DNA of 49,513 nucleotides from HGM11412 sp045536025 (GCA_045536025.1 JAZSMT010000027.1:1-49513); one strand, 5' to 3'; numbered from the stretch's first letter, positions 32,668-41,550 are shown. Numbers and translations: made by a program. The notes: generated from the letters alone by a model not told the origin.

Positions 32668-33953
32668 TTTTTATATCCTTTGGTAAACGCTTTAAAAAAG
32701 CTTTCTCCGCTACCGTCGGTCACGATAATTTTAACGTTTAGCTCACGGCTCAACTCGTCAAGAGTAACACCGTCTAAAAACACGGGCTCGTCACACTTTA
32801 AGCATACGCTTGGCAAAACGAGGTATGAATAATCACCGTTTATAACTTTTGGGCGAGCAAAGTTTAATATATCATTACCAACCAGCAAGCCCGTACAGTT
32901 AACCGTTTCGCCGAAAAATTTATTAGGCACGGCAAGCACGTCTATTTTAACGCCTTTTATATAATTTTCAACTTTTTTAGCGCAACTACTTATAAAAGAA
33001 TTTGCGCTAGTTCCCGTAACTACGAGAAATTTTGCGTCGTTTTTACATTTTTTTAAAGAAGATATAAGCTCGTCTTCAAATTTAGCGGTTACGCCTACGC
33101 CGTTTTCAATTTGAGCAAAATCGTCGTAAAAATCTACGCTTTCAACTTTTCTACCGCTTTTAAAATAAAACTCGTCTGCTGGTTTTATAAAGTTTTTGTT
33201 AAATTCTTTGTTAAGAGATTTTATTTGGTCGATTACGCAACCTGCGTATCCACTATCAATATCCTCGATTTTATAAAGGTTTTCTCTATGCCTAGTTATT
33301 CCGCAAGGCACTACCGCTACCGATAAAACGCCCTCTATATGGTGTAAATCACGGCAGGTTTTATCAAGCACCGCACCGTCGTTTAAATAGGGAACAAGCA
33401 CTACTTGCGTGTGCATTTTTATGCCGTTATCGCTAAGTTTTTTAAGCTTATTTAAAATATCGCCTGCAAAGCGGTTGCCTAAAAGCTTTTTTCTAATGTC
33501 ACTATCGGTTACGTGAACGGAAACGTATAAGGGGCTTAAGTTAAGCCTTATTATCCTGTCAATCTCCTCGTTTGATACGTTAGATAAGGTTACGAAATTG
33601 CCGTGAAGAAAGCTTTGACGATAATCGTCGTCTTTCAAATACAGCGACGGGCGCATCCCCTTAGGCATTTGATCAACGAAACAAAACAAGCATTTGTTTC
33701 TACAAGTTTTAACCTCTAAATTATCGCTTTGAAAGGTTAAACCCAAGCTCTCGTCCTCGTCCTTTTCAATCTCGAAATCGATAATTTCATCTCCGCTTTT
33801 AACGGTTAAGGTAAAAAACGTTTTGCTATCGTAGAAAAGATAATCTAAAATATCTATCGCATCAAACCCGTCAAAACTAAGAATTTCGTCCCCTTTTTTT
33901 ATACCGAGTTCATTAGCTATTAAGTTTTTTTGAACGCTTTGTACCTCTAACAT
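32664..33953 (-). CDS. DUF512 radical SAM-like protein with N-terminal PDZ-like domain
   Basis: A 429-residue protein with a PDZ-like N-terminus (IANELGIKKGDEILSFDGF) and a radical-SAM-type cysteine cluster KTCRNKCLFCFVDQMPKGMR (C-x3-C-x2-C), then the DUF512 C-terminal domain. The biochemical role is unknown; it is regularly found before der and plsY in Clostridia. The start at 33953 is chosen since a strong promoter (-10 at 33960-33965) ends 6 nt before it; the longer frame reaches back through a terminator. There is no Shine-Dalgarno, so the mRNA is probably leaderless. Confidence 0.88.
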   Translation of the reverse strand: MLEVQSVQKNLIANELGIKKGDEILSFDGFDAIDILDYLFYDSKTFFTLTVKSGDEIIDFEIEKDEDESLGLTFQSDNLEVKTCRNKCLFCFVDQMPKGMRPSLYLKDDDYRQSFLHGNFVTLSNVSNEEIDRIIRLNLSPLYVSVHVTDSDIRKKLLGNRFAGDILNKLKKLSDNGIKMHTQVVLVPYLNDGAVLDKTCRDLHHIEGVLSVAVVPCGITRHRENLYKIEDIDSGYAGCVIDQIKSLNKEFNKNFIKPADEFYFKSGRKVESVDFYDDFAQIENGVGVTAKFEDELISSLKKCKNDAKFLVVTGTSANSFISSCAKKVENYIKGVKIDVLAVPNKFFGETVNCTGLLVGNDILNFARPKVINGDYSYLVLPSVCLKCDEPVFLDGVTLDELSRELNVKIIVTDGSGESFFKAFTKGYKK

Positions 33954-33959
33954 ATTTAT

Positions 33960-33988
33960 ATTATATATAAACTTATTCAATTTGTAAA
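33960..33988 (-). promoter_or_regulatory. Promoter of the DUF512-der-plsY operon, leaderless geometry
   Basis: Minus strand TTTACA (33988-33983), 17-bp spacer, TATAAT (33965-33960). Six bases separate -10 from ATG 33953. Confidence 0.8.
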
Positions 33989-33989
33989 G

Positions 33990-34016
33990 TAAAAGCGGTG
34001 CACGTGCACCGCTTGG
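33990..34016 (-). terminator. Terminator after the DUF308-like gene
   Basis: AAGCGGTGCACGTGCACCGCTT is a perfect palindrome followed on the minus strand by TTTACTTT. It lies 20 bp beyond the stop at 34036. Confidence 0.8.
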
Positions 34017-34035
34017 GCTACTGTTTATTAAACAG

Positions 34036-34641
34036 TTAATTCTTTTTCTTTTTTTGCTTGGGATTTTTGATAAAGCCAAGCACGAAAATAATAAGCGAAA
34101 ATATAAAAGCAACGCCGGTTGCAATCCAAAGCACCGTTTCGCTGGATATAAAGTTAGACGCTATAATAAAACCACCTAAAGTTACCAAAGCTATTGCTAT
34201 TAAAAGCTTATATATTGGATATTTCTCGCTTGCGCCGTTATAATAATACGCCCTTATAATTTCAATACTTCCGCGCATCCAAACGGCAAGCGCAATAATA
34301 ATCGAGATATCAAACGAAAATACCGCAAACTGCGAAACGATACAACCAATGGCAACGAGCGCTAAAAGGGTAAATTCAATAATGGTTAAAACTTTAACTA
34401 CGGTTATTTGCGCGCTTATTACCTTTTTTAGAAGGTATCCAAACAAATACAAGATTATTACGCCCGCAATTACGATTTTTACAAAGTTACCGCCCCAATG
34501 CGCAAAGAATAAATCGGGAGCAACGTGCGCCCAAAAGGGCATTAACATAACGGACGCAATCATAAGCAGTGCGCCAACTACGATGTATACCCAGAAATAT
34601 TTACTTTTTTGTTTACTTAAAAGTTTAGTCAAATTAGCCAT
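34036..34641 (-). CDS. Multi-span membrane protein, HdeD/DUF308-like
   Basis: A 201-residue protein with about six hydrophobic helices. The pair WMRGSIEIIRAYYY and LLIAIALVTLGGFIIAS resemble the repeated half of HdeD/DUF308 proteins, but the match is by eye only and function is unknown. The C-terminus is basic (KNPKQKKKKN). Start at 34641 is supported by AAAGGAGGGCG; the longer frame (34746) would begin inside the rluD stop region. Flanked by terminators on both sides, so it is a single-gene transcript. Confidence 0.7.
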   Translation of the reverse strand: MANLTKLLSKQKSKYFWVYIVVGALLMIASVMLMPFWAHVAPDLFFAHWGGNFVKIVIAGVIILYLFGYLLKKVISAQITVVKVLTIIEFTLLALVAIGCIVSQFAVFSFDISIIIALAVWMRGSIEIIRAYYYNGASEKYPIYKLLIAIALVTLGGFIIASNFISSETVLWIATGVAFIFSLIIFVLGFIKNPKQKKKKN

Positions 34642-34697
34642 AACGCCCTCCTTTATAAAAATTGTAGCAAAAAAATTTAAAGCCGTCAATACGAAAA

Positions 34698-34728
34698 TTA
34701 AAAAACGCACGATTTTGCCGTGCGTTTT
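34698..34728 (-). terminator. Terminator of the lspA-rluD operon
   Basis: On the minus strand CGCACGGCAAAATCGTGCG followed by TTTTTTAATTTT, directly at the rluD stop codon. Confidence 0.9.
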
Positions 34729-35626
34729 AGAATTTTGTAAAGCCAAGTTTTTTTAAGATTTTTGTAAAATAATTTGGAATTTCCGCCTCGAAAGACACCT
34801 CTTTTTCGTAGCTAGGGTGAATAAACGAAAGCCTTTTAGCGTGCAAAAGTTGACCTGAGAGTTTAAACTTTTGATTTTTAAATCCGTACACCGTATCGCC
34901 AACTATCGGGTGACCTAAGTGCTTTGAGTGTACGCGTATTTGATGCGTTCTACCCGTTTCAAGTGAAAATTCGCAAAACGTATAACCGTTTGAACGCTCT
35001 AAAACTTTAAAGTTAGTTATTGCCTTTCTTCCGCTTGAGCTAACCGCCATTTGCGTACGGTTTTTAGTAGAGCGTGATATGTACGTTTCAATCCGCCCTT
35101 CGTCCTCTTTCAAAACGCCCTCAAGTAGCGCAACGTACACCCTTTTGCAAGTTTTAGTTTCAATTTGTTTTGATAAACTTAAATGAGCCTTGTCGTTCTT
35201 TGCAACTACTAATAATCCCGACGTGTCTTTATCTATTCTATGAACGATACCAGGGCGTATCACTCCGTTAATTCCGCTTAAACTATCAAGGTGATAAAGT
35301 AGCGCGTTTACGAGGGTATCGTCCCCTGTGCCACTACCTTGATGAACGGTTAAGCCCTGTTGCTTGTTAATAACGGCAAGGTCGCTATCTTGATAGACGA
35401 TATCAAGTGGAATATCCACCGCTTTAACGGATATTTCAGTCGGCGTTGGAATAACGATTTTAACCTCGCTATCAAGCGCGGTTAACTGCTTTGATTTAAC
35501 AACTTCACCGTTTATCGTAACGTTGCCGTCGTCTATAAGCTTTTGAACTTTCGCCCTTGAAAAGTCGAGTTTTTTAGAAAGATAAACGTCAAGTCTTACA
35601 CCGCTTTCATCAACTTTTATCGTCAT
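34727..35626 (-). CDS. rluD: RluD-family 23S rRNA pseudouridine synthase
   Basis: A 299-residue enzyme with an N-terminal S4 RNA-binding domain (residues about 10-70, SRAKVQKLIDDGNVTING) and a pseudouridine synthase domain with catalytic Asp in VHRIDKDTSGLL, followed by GRTHQIRVH. It overlaps lspA by 17 bp, the usual lspA-rluD order. Exact rRNA target (RluD or a paralogue) is not determined by sequence alone. Confidence 0.94.
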   Translation of the reverse strand: MTIKVDESGVRLDVYLSKKLDFSRAKVQKLIDDGNVTINGEVVKSKQLTALDSEVKIVIPTPTEISVKAVDIPLDIVYQDSDLAVINKQQGLTVHQGSGTGDDTLVNALLYHLDSLSGINGVIRPGIVHRIDKDTSGLLVVAKNDKAHLSLSKQIETKTCKRVYVALLEGVLKEDEGRIETYISRSTKNRTQMAVSSSGRKAITNFKVLERSNGYTFCEFSLETGRTHQIRVHSKHLGHPIVGDTVYGFKNQKFKLSGQLLHAKRLSFIHPSYEKEVSFEAEIPNYFTKILKKLGFTKF

Positions 35627-36146
35627 TTATCTCTCCTTGTTGAGGCTCTATTTGAGGCTTTTTTTTAAATATTGCGTCTTTATCTAAAAACAATAGATAA
35701 ATACATATCATAATTACGCCGATAACGAGTGCCATGTCCGCAACGTTAAAAATTGCTGGGAAGATTTGCGTATTGTAAAAAACAAAGATAAAGTCGCGCA
35801 CTTTTTGATATAAAATTCTATCAATCATGTTGCCAAGCGCACCCGAAAAAACGAGTGATAGGGCGATTAACAGCCATTTTGACACTTTGCGCTTTTTTAC
35901 GATATTAAAGATAAAATAGCCTAAAATTAGTATAAGCGTAATACTTGTTAATATCAAAAAAAACGTCATCGCCCAGCTTTTACCGCTTAAAAAACTGAAC
36001 GCCGCACCCGTGTTATAGGTAAGCTTAAATTTAAGTAGCTCTTCAATTACCACGAAGTTAAAGCTCATACTTTCGGCAAGATATTTAGTTATAAGGTCAA
36101 CGGCAAGAACGCCTATTGCCGATACTAAACATATAATATATATCAT
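35610..36146 (-). CDS. lspA: Lipoprotein signal peptidase LspA
   Basis: Membrane aspartyl protease that removes signal peptides from prolipoproteins such as the binding protein at 42254. Four hydrophobic helices; catalytic Asp residues in GNMIDRI and FNVADMALVIG; NTGAAFSFL at the usual place. At 178 residues it has a short polar C-terminal tail. The ATG overlaps the upstream gene's TGA (ATGA). Confidence 0.96.
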   Translation of the reverse strand: MIYIICLVSAIGVLAVDLITKYLAESMSFNFVVIEELLKFKLTYNTGAAFSFLSGKSWAMTFFLILTSITLILILGYFIFNIVKKRKVSKWLLIALSLVFSGALGNMIDRILYQKVRDFIFVFYNTQIFPAIFNVADMALVIGVIMICIYLLFLDKDAIFKKKPQIEPQQGEINDDKS

Positions 36147-36562
36147 TCGGTAACTCCAAGTTCTTTAAGTAGGCTTTTAAGGTCAAGCTCGCCTTTGGGA
36201 TTTAAAACCTCTTCCATATCAAAGCCGTTATCGCTTTTACCAAAAAGTGAGGGTTTTTGAACGGTTTCGTAAACCCCCTCTTTGTCAATTAACCTATAGA
36301 TATCTTCAATTTTATCCTTTGCGGTATAATAATCTTCTTCCTCGCGCATTAAAATTTCGGTTATCATTTCGGATACCACTACTAATTTGCGCGTTTCGTC
36401 AGAGGGGTACGCCTTTACGGTTTTATTGATAAAAGCGTTCCACCGCGCGTTGAAAAGCTTTAACCTTTCAACCTCAATTTTATACTGCTCTTTTGCAGTT
36501 TGGGTTATTTGCTCGGCACTCTCTTTTGCACCGTTTAGCTGTTTGCCTGTTAAATTATACAT
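36143..36562 (-). CDS. Hypothetical protein, 139 residues
   Basis: Not recognised. Entirely soluble and helical: two long amphipathic helices (residues about 10-65) and a helix around 65-90 with MREEEDYYTAKDKIEDIY, then a C-terminal tail with short Phe/Gly segment KPSLFGKSDNGFD. It lies between pncB and lspA with an ATGA overlap to lspA. The position before lspA-rluD suggests an envelope or division role, but nothing proves it. Confidence 0.75.
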   Translation of the reverse strand: MYNLTGKQLNGAKESAEQITQTAKEQYKIEVERLKLFNARWNAFINKTVKAYPSDETRKLVVVSEMITEILMREEEDYYTAKDKIEDIYRLIDKEGVYETVQKPSLFGKSDNGFDMEEVLNPKGELDLKSLLKELGVTE

Positions 36563-36564
36563 TA

Positions 36565-38010
36565 TTATTTTCTAATTTCCGCAAGCATATCAGTTTTGAG
36601 TTTAAGTAATTTATCAGATAAGTCAACTTTATATATATGCGGTCTATCAAGTCTTAAATACTCGTCCCAAAACGATTGCATTTCAGAGTCTGCGTAACTT
36701 GCAATTTCCTTTACGCTTGGGAATTTATATATAAGTTTTCCACCTTCAACGACCTTGACGGAAAGTTCCTTTATTTTATAGTTTGTAAACGTCATCTTCT
36801 TCCACGTTTCGATGGGATGCGTTATGGTAAGAGGCTTAGCCTCGTCGATTTTTTCATCGAAGAGCGTAATGAGGTCGGCTTCAGCCTTGCCCGTTTCCCC
36901 GTCGTAAATTCTAACAACCTTTTTAAATCCGGGGTTGGTTATCTTTGCGCTCGTTTCCGAGATTTTTATCTTGGGAGTAATGCTCCCATCCTCGTTAACT
37001 ACGCCTACGAGCTTATATACACCGCCAAGCGCAGGCATATCCGCGCTAGTTATAAGCTTAGTACCTATTCCCCACGAATTAATTTTAGCGCCTTGAAGTT
37101 TTAAAGATTGAATAAGCTTTTCGTCCAAATCACCGCTTGCGCAAATGATAGCGTCGTGATACCCTGCCTCGTCAAGCATCTTTCTTGCCTTTTTTGTTAG
37201 GTATGCTAAATCGCCACTGTCAATTCTTATACCCTTGGGCTTTTTACCTTGCGCCTTAAGCTCGTCAAACACCTTGATAGCGTTTGGAATACCGCTTTTA
37301 AGCGTGTCGTAAGTATCGACTAAAAGCAAAGCGTTATCGGGATAAATTTCGGCGTAAGCTTTGAAGGCTTCGTATTCCGACGGAAAACTCATTACCCAGC
37401 TGTGAGCGTGCGTACCCGCTACGGGAATATCGAATAACTTGCCTGCTAAAACGTTGCTAGTTGAATTGCAACCGCCTATGACCGACGCGCGCGAGCCGTA
37501 AATGCCGGCGTCAGGCCCTTGAGCTCTTCTAAGTCCAAATTCCATAACGACGTCGCTTCCTGCCGAGTGGCGAATTTTAGCCGCTTTTGACGCGATAAGC
37601 GTTTGATGGTTTATAATGTTTAAAACTGCCGTTTCTATAAGCTGAGCCTCGATAACGGGAGCTTTAACGGTAAGTATAGGCTCGCCGGGGAATACCATAG
37701 TTCCTTCGGGAACGGAATAGATATCGCCCGTGAATTTCAACCCTTCAAGATAGGTTAAAAAATCCTCGCCGAATACGTTTATGCTTCTTAAGTAGTCAAT
37801 ATCGCTTTTTGTGAATTTAAAGCTTAATATATAATCGATAGCTTGCTCTAAACCTGCCGCTAAAGAATAGGTTATAAGCTCGTTTTGGCGAAAGAATACG
37901 TCGAATATTACCACCTCTTTATCTTTGCCTTTTTGGAGGTAGCCATTCATCATAGTGAGTTCATATAGGTCGGTAAGTAAAGTTAAATTGCGTTTAACGT
38001 CCATCATCAT
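36565..38010 (-). CDS. pncB: Nicotinate phosphoribosyltransferase
   Basis: Salvages nicotinate to NaMN using PRPP and ATP; NaMN is the substrate of NadD (17794). The 481-residue protein begins LTDLYELTMMNGY, has EFGLRRAQGPD, GTHAHSWVMSFPSE with the phosphorylated His, and RIDSGDLAYL. Its start overlaps the upstream membrane-protein stop as TAATG, so translation is probably coupled. Confidence 0.97.
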   Translation of the reverse strand: MMMDVKRNLTLLTDLYELTMMNGYLQKGKDKEVVIFDVFFRQNELITYSLAAGLEQAIDYILSFKFTKSDIDYLRSINVFGEDFLTYLEGLKFTGDIYSVPEGTMVFPGEPILTVKAPVIEAQLIETAVLNIINHQTLIASKAAKIRHSAGSDVVMEFGLRRAQGPDAGIYGSRASVIGGCNSTSNVLAGKLFDIPVAGTHAHSWVMSFPSEYEAFKAYAEIYPDNALLLVDTYDTLKSGIPNAIKVFDELKAQGKKPKGIRIDSGDLAYLTKKARKMLDEAGYHDAIICASGDLDEKLIQSLKLQGAKINSWGIGTKLITSADMPALGGVYKLVGVVNEDGSITPKIKISETSAKITNPGFKKVVRIYDGETGKAEADLITLFDEKIDEAKPLTITHPIETWKKMTFTNYKIKELSVKVVEGGKLIYKFPSVKEIASYADSEMQSFWDEYLRLDRPHIYKVDLSDKLLKLKTDMLAEIRK

Positions 38011-38486
38011 TAGTCCTTAAAAGATTTAATTTCAGGAAATGGCTCTTCCTCTTTAGATTCTTGCTTTTTTTGCTCGTTAAGCTTTTGCATATAGGGAACG
38101 AAATCTTCTTTCTCGTCAGTTCTTTCAACCGAAAGGGATTTAGCTTTTAATAAAAAAGCTACAAGTATAGCGATAAGTGCTAATCCTACGCCCACGATTA
38201 CGATAACCCAAACGTCAGTTTTTAAACATACCATTAGTAAAATTATGCCGATTACCGTTAAAATTCCACCAACGGCGTATTCGTAACCGCCACGCCTTAC
38301 GATAGCATAAACGGTAACGTATAAGCCTATACCCAAGGTAAGCACCGTCATAATAAGTAAAAAGGTGTCAACCTTAAGTTCAATTACGTTTGAAACTTGA
38401 AGCGCACCGAGAACGGTAGCTACTGCAACGATTAATATAATAGCGATTATAGAAACGACTATATCAACCGTTCTTAATTTTTTCAT
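38010..38486 (-). CDS. Membrane protein of unknown function, 158 residues
   Basis: Not recognised. Four hydrophobic helices (about residues 8-30, 40-62, 70-88, 92-113) followed by a 45-residue highly charged cytoplasmic tail (QKKQESKEEEPFPE). An AGGAG-type ribosome binding site precedes ATG 38486. Translationally coupled to pncB, so it might assist nicotinate uptake, but that is only a guess from position. Confidence 0.7.
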   Translation of the reverse strand: MKKLRTVDIVVSIIAIILIVAVATVLGALQVSNVIELKVDTFLLIMTVLTLGIGLYVTVYAIVRRGGYEYAVGGILTVIGIILLMVCLKTDVWVIVIVGVGLALIAILVAFLLKAKSLSVERTDEKEDFVPYMQKLNEQKKQESKEEEPFPEIKSFKD

Positions 38487-38549
38487 AAATTTACTCCTTT
38501 TTATTTTATTTTAACACATCTTTATAAAAATACAAAGTATTTTAGCAAA

Positions 38550-38582
38550 AAATAAAAACTCCGCAAAAATTTTTGCGGAGTG
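38550..38582 (-). terminator. Terminator of mazF
   Basis: ACTCCGCAAAAATTTTTGCGGAGT (38558-38581) has long fully paired arms; on the minus strand TTTTTATTTTTT follows. Confidence 0.9.
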
Positions 38583-38585
38583 GTT

Positions 38586-38936
38586 TTACGCTTTTTTGGT
38601 AAAACCTAAGCTTATAAGTAGCGCGTCGTCTACCATTATCATCTTGGTTGGCGAAAGCTCGCCTATTCGCTCTTTCAAACGCCGTTTATCAAGCGTTCGT
38701 ATCTGCTCTAATAACACCACCGAATCTTTACTCAAGCCGTATTCAACGGCATTAAGCTCAATATGCGTTGGGAGCTTTGCCTTGTTTATCCTACTTGTTA
38801 CCGCGGCGGCGATAACCGTTGGGCTGTATTTGTTGCCGACGTCGTTCTGAACGACTAGTACCGGGCGTATTCCGCCCTGCTCGCTCCCGACTACCGGGCT
38901 TAAGTCGGCATAATATAGTTCACCGCGTTTAATCAT
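38586..38936 (-). CDS. mazF: MazF/EndoA-type mRNA interferase
   Basis: Sequence-specific single-strand RNA endonuclease. The 116-residue protein has the PemK/MazF core: MIKRGELYYADLSPVVGSEQ, GGIRPVLVVQNDVGN and a C-terminal LGELSPTKM-like strand (IGELSPTKMIMVDDALLISL). The start at 38936 is preferred over a longer frame (39008) because a TATAAT box lies at about 38961-38966, downstream of that ATG. The EndoA-like antitoxin gene that usually sits directly upstream is absent; the neighbour is fba on the other strand. Could be a stand-alone toxin or paired with a distant antitoxin. Confidence 0.93.
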   Translation of the reverse strand: MIKRGELYYADLSPVVGSEQGGIRPVLVVQNDVGNKYSPTVIAAAVTSRINKAKLPTHIELNAVEYGLSKDSVVLLEQIRTLDKRRLKERIGELSPTKMIMVDDALLISLGFTKKA

Positions 38937-39066
38937 TTTTACCAACTTTTCCCCTTTACTATTATACGATTTTAAAAGGAATTTCGTTATTGATTTAATT
39001 ATTGACAAGGAGCTTTAATTTTATTCGGTTAAATTACACAAAATTTCCGCTTGTGCAAAAAAATAA

Positions 39067-39095
39067 TTGCTTATTTTAGTAAATTAGTATATAAT
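39067..39095 (+). promoter_or_regulatory. fba promoter
   Basis: TTGCTT (39067-39072), 17-bp spacer, TATAAT (39090-39095). It sits inside the longer open frame, confirming the shorter ATG at 39135. Confidence 0.85.
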
Positions 39096-39134
39096 TGGTT
39101 TAATCAATTTAAATATTTAAAGGAGAAATTTACT

Positions 39135-40130
39135 ATGGCACTTGTTAACAGTAAAAAAATGTTTGAAAAAGCTTATAACGGCGGTTATGCTATCGGCGCT
39201 TTTAACGTAAACAATATGGAAATCGTTCAAGGCATTACCGAAGCTTGTAAAGAAGTTAACGCTCCCGTTATTTTGCAAGTTAGTAAAGGCGCAAGAGCTT
39301 ATGCTAACCACACCTATCTCGTAAAACTCGTTGAAGCAGCCGTTTTGGAATGCCCCGAAATTCCCATCGTTTTACACCTTGACCACGGCCCTGACTTTGA
39401 AACTTGTAAAGCAGTTATCGACGGTGGCTTCACCTCGGTTATGATTGACGGTTCGCACCTTCCTTTTGAAGAGAACATCGCTCTTACTAAAAAGGTTGTA
39501 GATTACGCACACGACGTTGCTGCAAGAGGCAGATACATCACCGTTGAAGGCGAACTTGGAACGCTTGCTGGTATTGAAGACGACGTTAAGGTTGAATCAG
39601 GCAACGAATCTTACACCAAGCCCGAAGAAGTTATCGAATTCGTAACCAGAACGGGTGTTGACTCTTTAGCAATCGCTATCGGCACTTCTCACGGCGCATA
39701 CAAGTTCACCCCTGAGCAATGCACCGTTAACGAGGACGGTATTTTAGTTCCTCCTGCTCTTAGATTTGATATCTTAGAAGAAGTTTCTAAAAAGCTTCCT
39801 GGTTTCCCCATCGTACTTCACGGTTCTTCGTCCGTTCCTCAAGACTACGTTAAGATGGTTAACGAAAACGGCGGTAAAATGCCCAACGCTATCGGCGTTC
39901 CTGAAGAACAACTTAGAAAGGCTGCTGAACTTTCAGTTTGCAAAATCAATATCGACTCTGACTTAAGACTTGCTATGACTGGTACTATCCGTAAATTCTT
40001 CAACGAAAAGCCCGACAAGTTTGACCCCAGAGAATACCTTAAACCTGCAAGAGCTAACATTAAAGAAATCGTTAAGCACAAGCTTATCAACGTTTTAGGT
40101 TGCGCAGGCAAGGCTGACGAGTGCAAGTAA
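39135..40130 (+). CDS. fba: Class II fructose-1,6-bisphosphate aldolase
   Basis: Glycolytic/gluconeogenic zinc aldolase. The 331-residue protein starts MALVNSKKMFEKAYNGGYAI and shows VLHLDHG with the Zn ligand His, a second Zn ligand in GELGTLAGIED, GTSHGAYK and LHGSSSVPQD. Start at 39135 rather than 39051 because AAAGGAGAAA precedes it and the promoter lies between the two. Codon use is more biased than in its neighbours (abundant CTT, AAG, GAA), as for a highly expressed gene. Confidence 0.97.
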   Translation: MALVNSKKMFEKAYNGGYAIGAFNVNNMEIVQGITEACKEVNAPVILQVSKGARAYANHTYLVKLVEAAVLECPEIPIVLHLDHGPDFETCKAVIDGGFTSVMIDGSHLPFEENIALTKKVVDYAHDVAARGRYITVEGELGTLAGIEDDVKVESGNESYTKPEEVIEFVTRTGVDSLAIAIGTSHGAYKFTPEQCTVNEDGILVPPALRFDILEEVSKKLPGFPIVLHGSSSVPQDYVKMVNENGGKMPNAIGVPEEQLRKAAELSVCKINIDSDLRLAMTGTIRKFFNEKPDKFDPREYLKPARANIKEIVKHKLINVLGCAGKADECK

Positions 40131-40148
40131 TTTAGTTATTTAACAATA

Positions 40149-40178
40149 AAAAAACGGCTTGAAATCAAGCCGTTTTTT
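40149..40178. terminator. Bidirectional terminator, fba and queH
   Basis: AAACGGCTTGAAATCAAGCCGTTT flanked by AAAAA and TTTTTTT. The queH stop begins at its right edge. Confidence 0.93.
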
Positions 40179-40765
40179 TATCTTTTTGAATATTCGCAAC
40201 CGCAATAATTTTGTCTATATAGGTTGTGCTTATTACTAAGTTCTATCGAGCGAAGATATCCACCGCCCTTTTTAAAATCGCTGTTTAAAAATTTAACGCC
40301 GTATTTTAGCTGTAATTCCTCGCCCATTTGGTTTATCCACTCGGCGTTTTTGTGTGGGCTTATAGATAAGGTGGTGGTAAAATAATCGTAGCCGTTATCG
40401 CGCGCAAACTCTGCGGTTTTTTCAATGCGTAGCTCATAGCAAATTTTGCAACGGCTAGACTTTTCTGGGAGTTCTTCTAAACCCTTAACGCTCTCATAAA
40501 AATCGTTTGGGCTGTGCTTGGGCGCAATTACCTTTACCAAATCGCCGTAAACCTCGTTTATAAATCTTTTTTGCTCTTTTAGCCTCTTTTCAAACTCTAC
40601 GCTTTCAATATTTGGATTATAGTAAAACACGTCCGCTGAAAAGTATTTGGTTAACTCTTCAAGGCAAGCTGACGAGCACGGCGCGCAACAGCTATGAATT
40701 AAAAGCCTTGGCTTATTAGCAAGGCTTTTTATAATATTTTTATATTTTTGGTAATAAGTTATCAT
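40178..40765 (-). CDS. queH: Epoxyqueuosine reductase QueH
   Basis: Final step of queuosine tRNA modification, the non-orthologous alternative to QueG (DUF208). The 195-residue protein has the adjacent cysteine pair HSCCAPCSSACLE near residue 25, SRCKICYELRIEKTA and the C-terminal NYCGCEYS; these cysteines bind the iron-sulfur cluster. It overlaps the ABC ATPase by 4 bp. No other queuosine gene is in the window. Confidence 0.93.
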   Translation of the reverse strand: MITYYQKYKNIIKSLANKPRLLIHSCCAPCSSACLEELTKYFSADVFYYNPNIESVEFEKRLKEQKRFINEVYGDLVKVIAPKHSPNDFYESVKGLEELPEKSSRCKICYELRIEKTAEFARDNGYDYFTTTLSISPHKNAEWINQMGEELQLKYGVKFLNSDFKKGGGYLRSIELSNKHNLYRQNYCGCEYSKR

Positions 40766-41550
40766 TGTTTATTCTCTAAAAACGCTTGTAAAAAGTGCTT
40801 GGTTTCTTCCCTTTCAGGATTTTCTAAAACTTTATCAGGAGTGCCAAATTCACACACTTTACCGTCCCACATAAACATAACCTTATCGGATATGTTTTTA
40901 GCAAATTCCATTTCGTGGGTTACTATTATCATAGTCATACCAGTTGACTGTTTAAGTTCTTTTATAACCTTTAAAACCTCGCCCGTAAGCTCGGGATCTA
41001 AGGCAGACGTAGGCTCGTCAAAACACAAAACGTCAGGCTTTAACGCCATTGCCCTCGCTATCGCCACGCGTTGACATTGACCGCCCGATAATTCGCACGG
41101 ATAGTTGTTCATTTTATCTAAAAGCCCTACTCTTTCAAGCAAACTTTCGGCAACCTTGTCAGCAGGCTGGTCGTAAAGTGGCTCTTGACCGTTTTTAGCG
41201 CGTTCCTTTTCCATTAAAGATAGGGCTAAACTAACGTTTTGCTTAGCCGTGTATTGAGGGAAAAGATTAAACGACTGAAACACCATACCGAAACGCAAAC
41301 GCTTATTTCTAACCTCTTTATCCTTGAGGTTTTTCACGTTTTTATCCTGAATAATTTCGCCGTTTAGATAAACCTCGCCCTCGTCTATGAACTCAAGATA
41401 GTTAAGACAGCGAAGTAACGTCGTTTTACCGTTACCCGACGGACCGATTATAGATAAAACTTCGCCCTCTTCAAGGGTAAAAGAAACGCCATTTAAAACG
41501 TCCGTTTTGCCGAAGCTTTTTTTAATATTGTTAACTTCTAAAAATGCCAT
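40762..41550 (-). CDS. Polar amino-acid ABC transporter ATP-binding protein
   Basis: GlnQ-type ATPase, 262 residues. Walker A GPSGNGKTT (residues about 36-44), FQSFNLFPQ Q-loop, ELSGGQCQRV signature, LCFDEPTSALDP Walker B and VTHEM H-loop. Start 41550 is used because family homology begins at AFLEVNNIKKSF and GGTGTAA lies upstream; a longer frame reaches into the permease. One bp after the permease stop. Acts with the permease and binding protein upstream. Confidence 0.95.
   Translation of the reverse strand: MAFLEVNNIKKSFGKTDVLNGVSFTLEEGEVLSIIGPSGNGKTTLLRCLNYLEFIDEGEVYLNGEIIQDKNVKNLKDKEVRNKRLRFGMVFQSFNLFPQYTAKQNVSLALSLMEKERAKNGQEPLYDQPADKVAESLLERVGLLDKMNNYPCELSGGQCQRVAIARAMALKPDVLCFDEPTSALDPELTGEVLKVIKELKQSTGMTMIIVTHEMEFAKNISDKVMFMWDGKVCEFGTPDKVLENPEREETKHFLQAFLENKQ

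Noticed and set aside
38490..39060. Antitoxin gene beside mazF
   Set aside because: I searched the region before mazF in all frames by eye and saw only promoter sequence and the fba leader; no short frame with a ribosome binding site.
40766..40800. PreQ1 riboswitch before queH
   Set aside because: queH overlaps the preceding ABC ATPase gene, leaving no leader to hold an aptamer.
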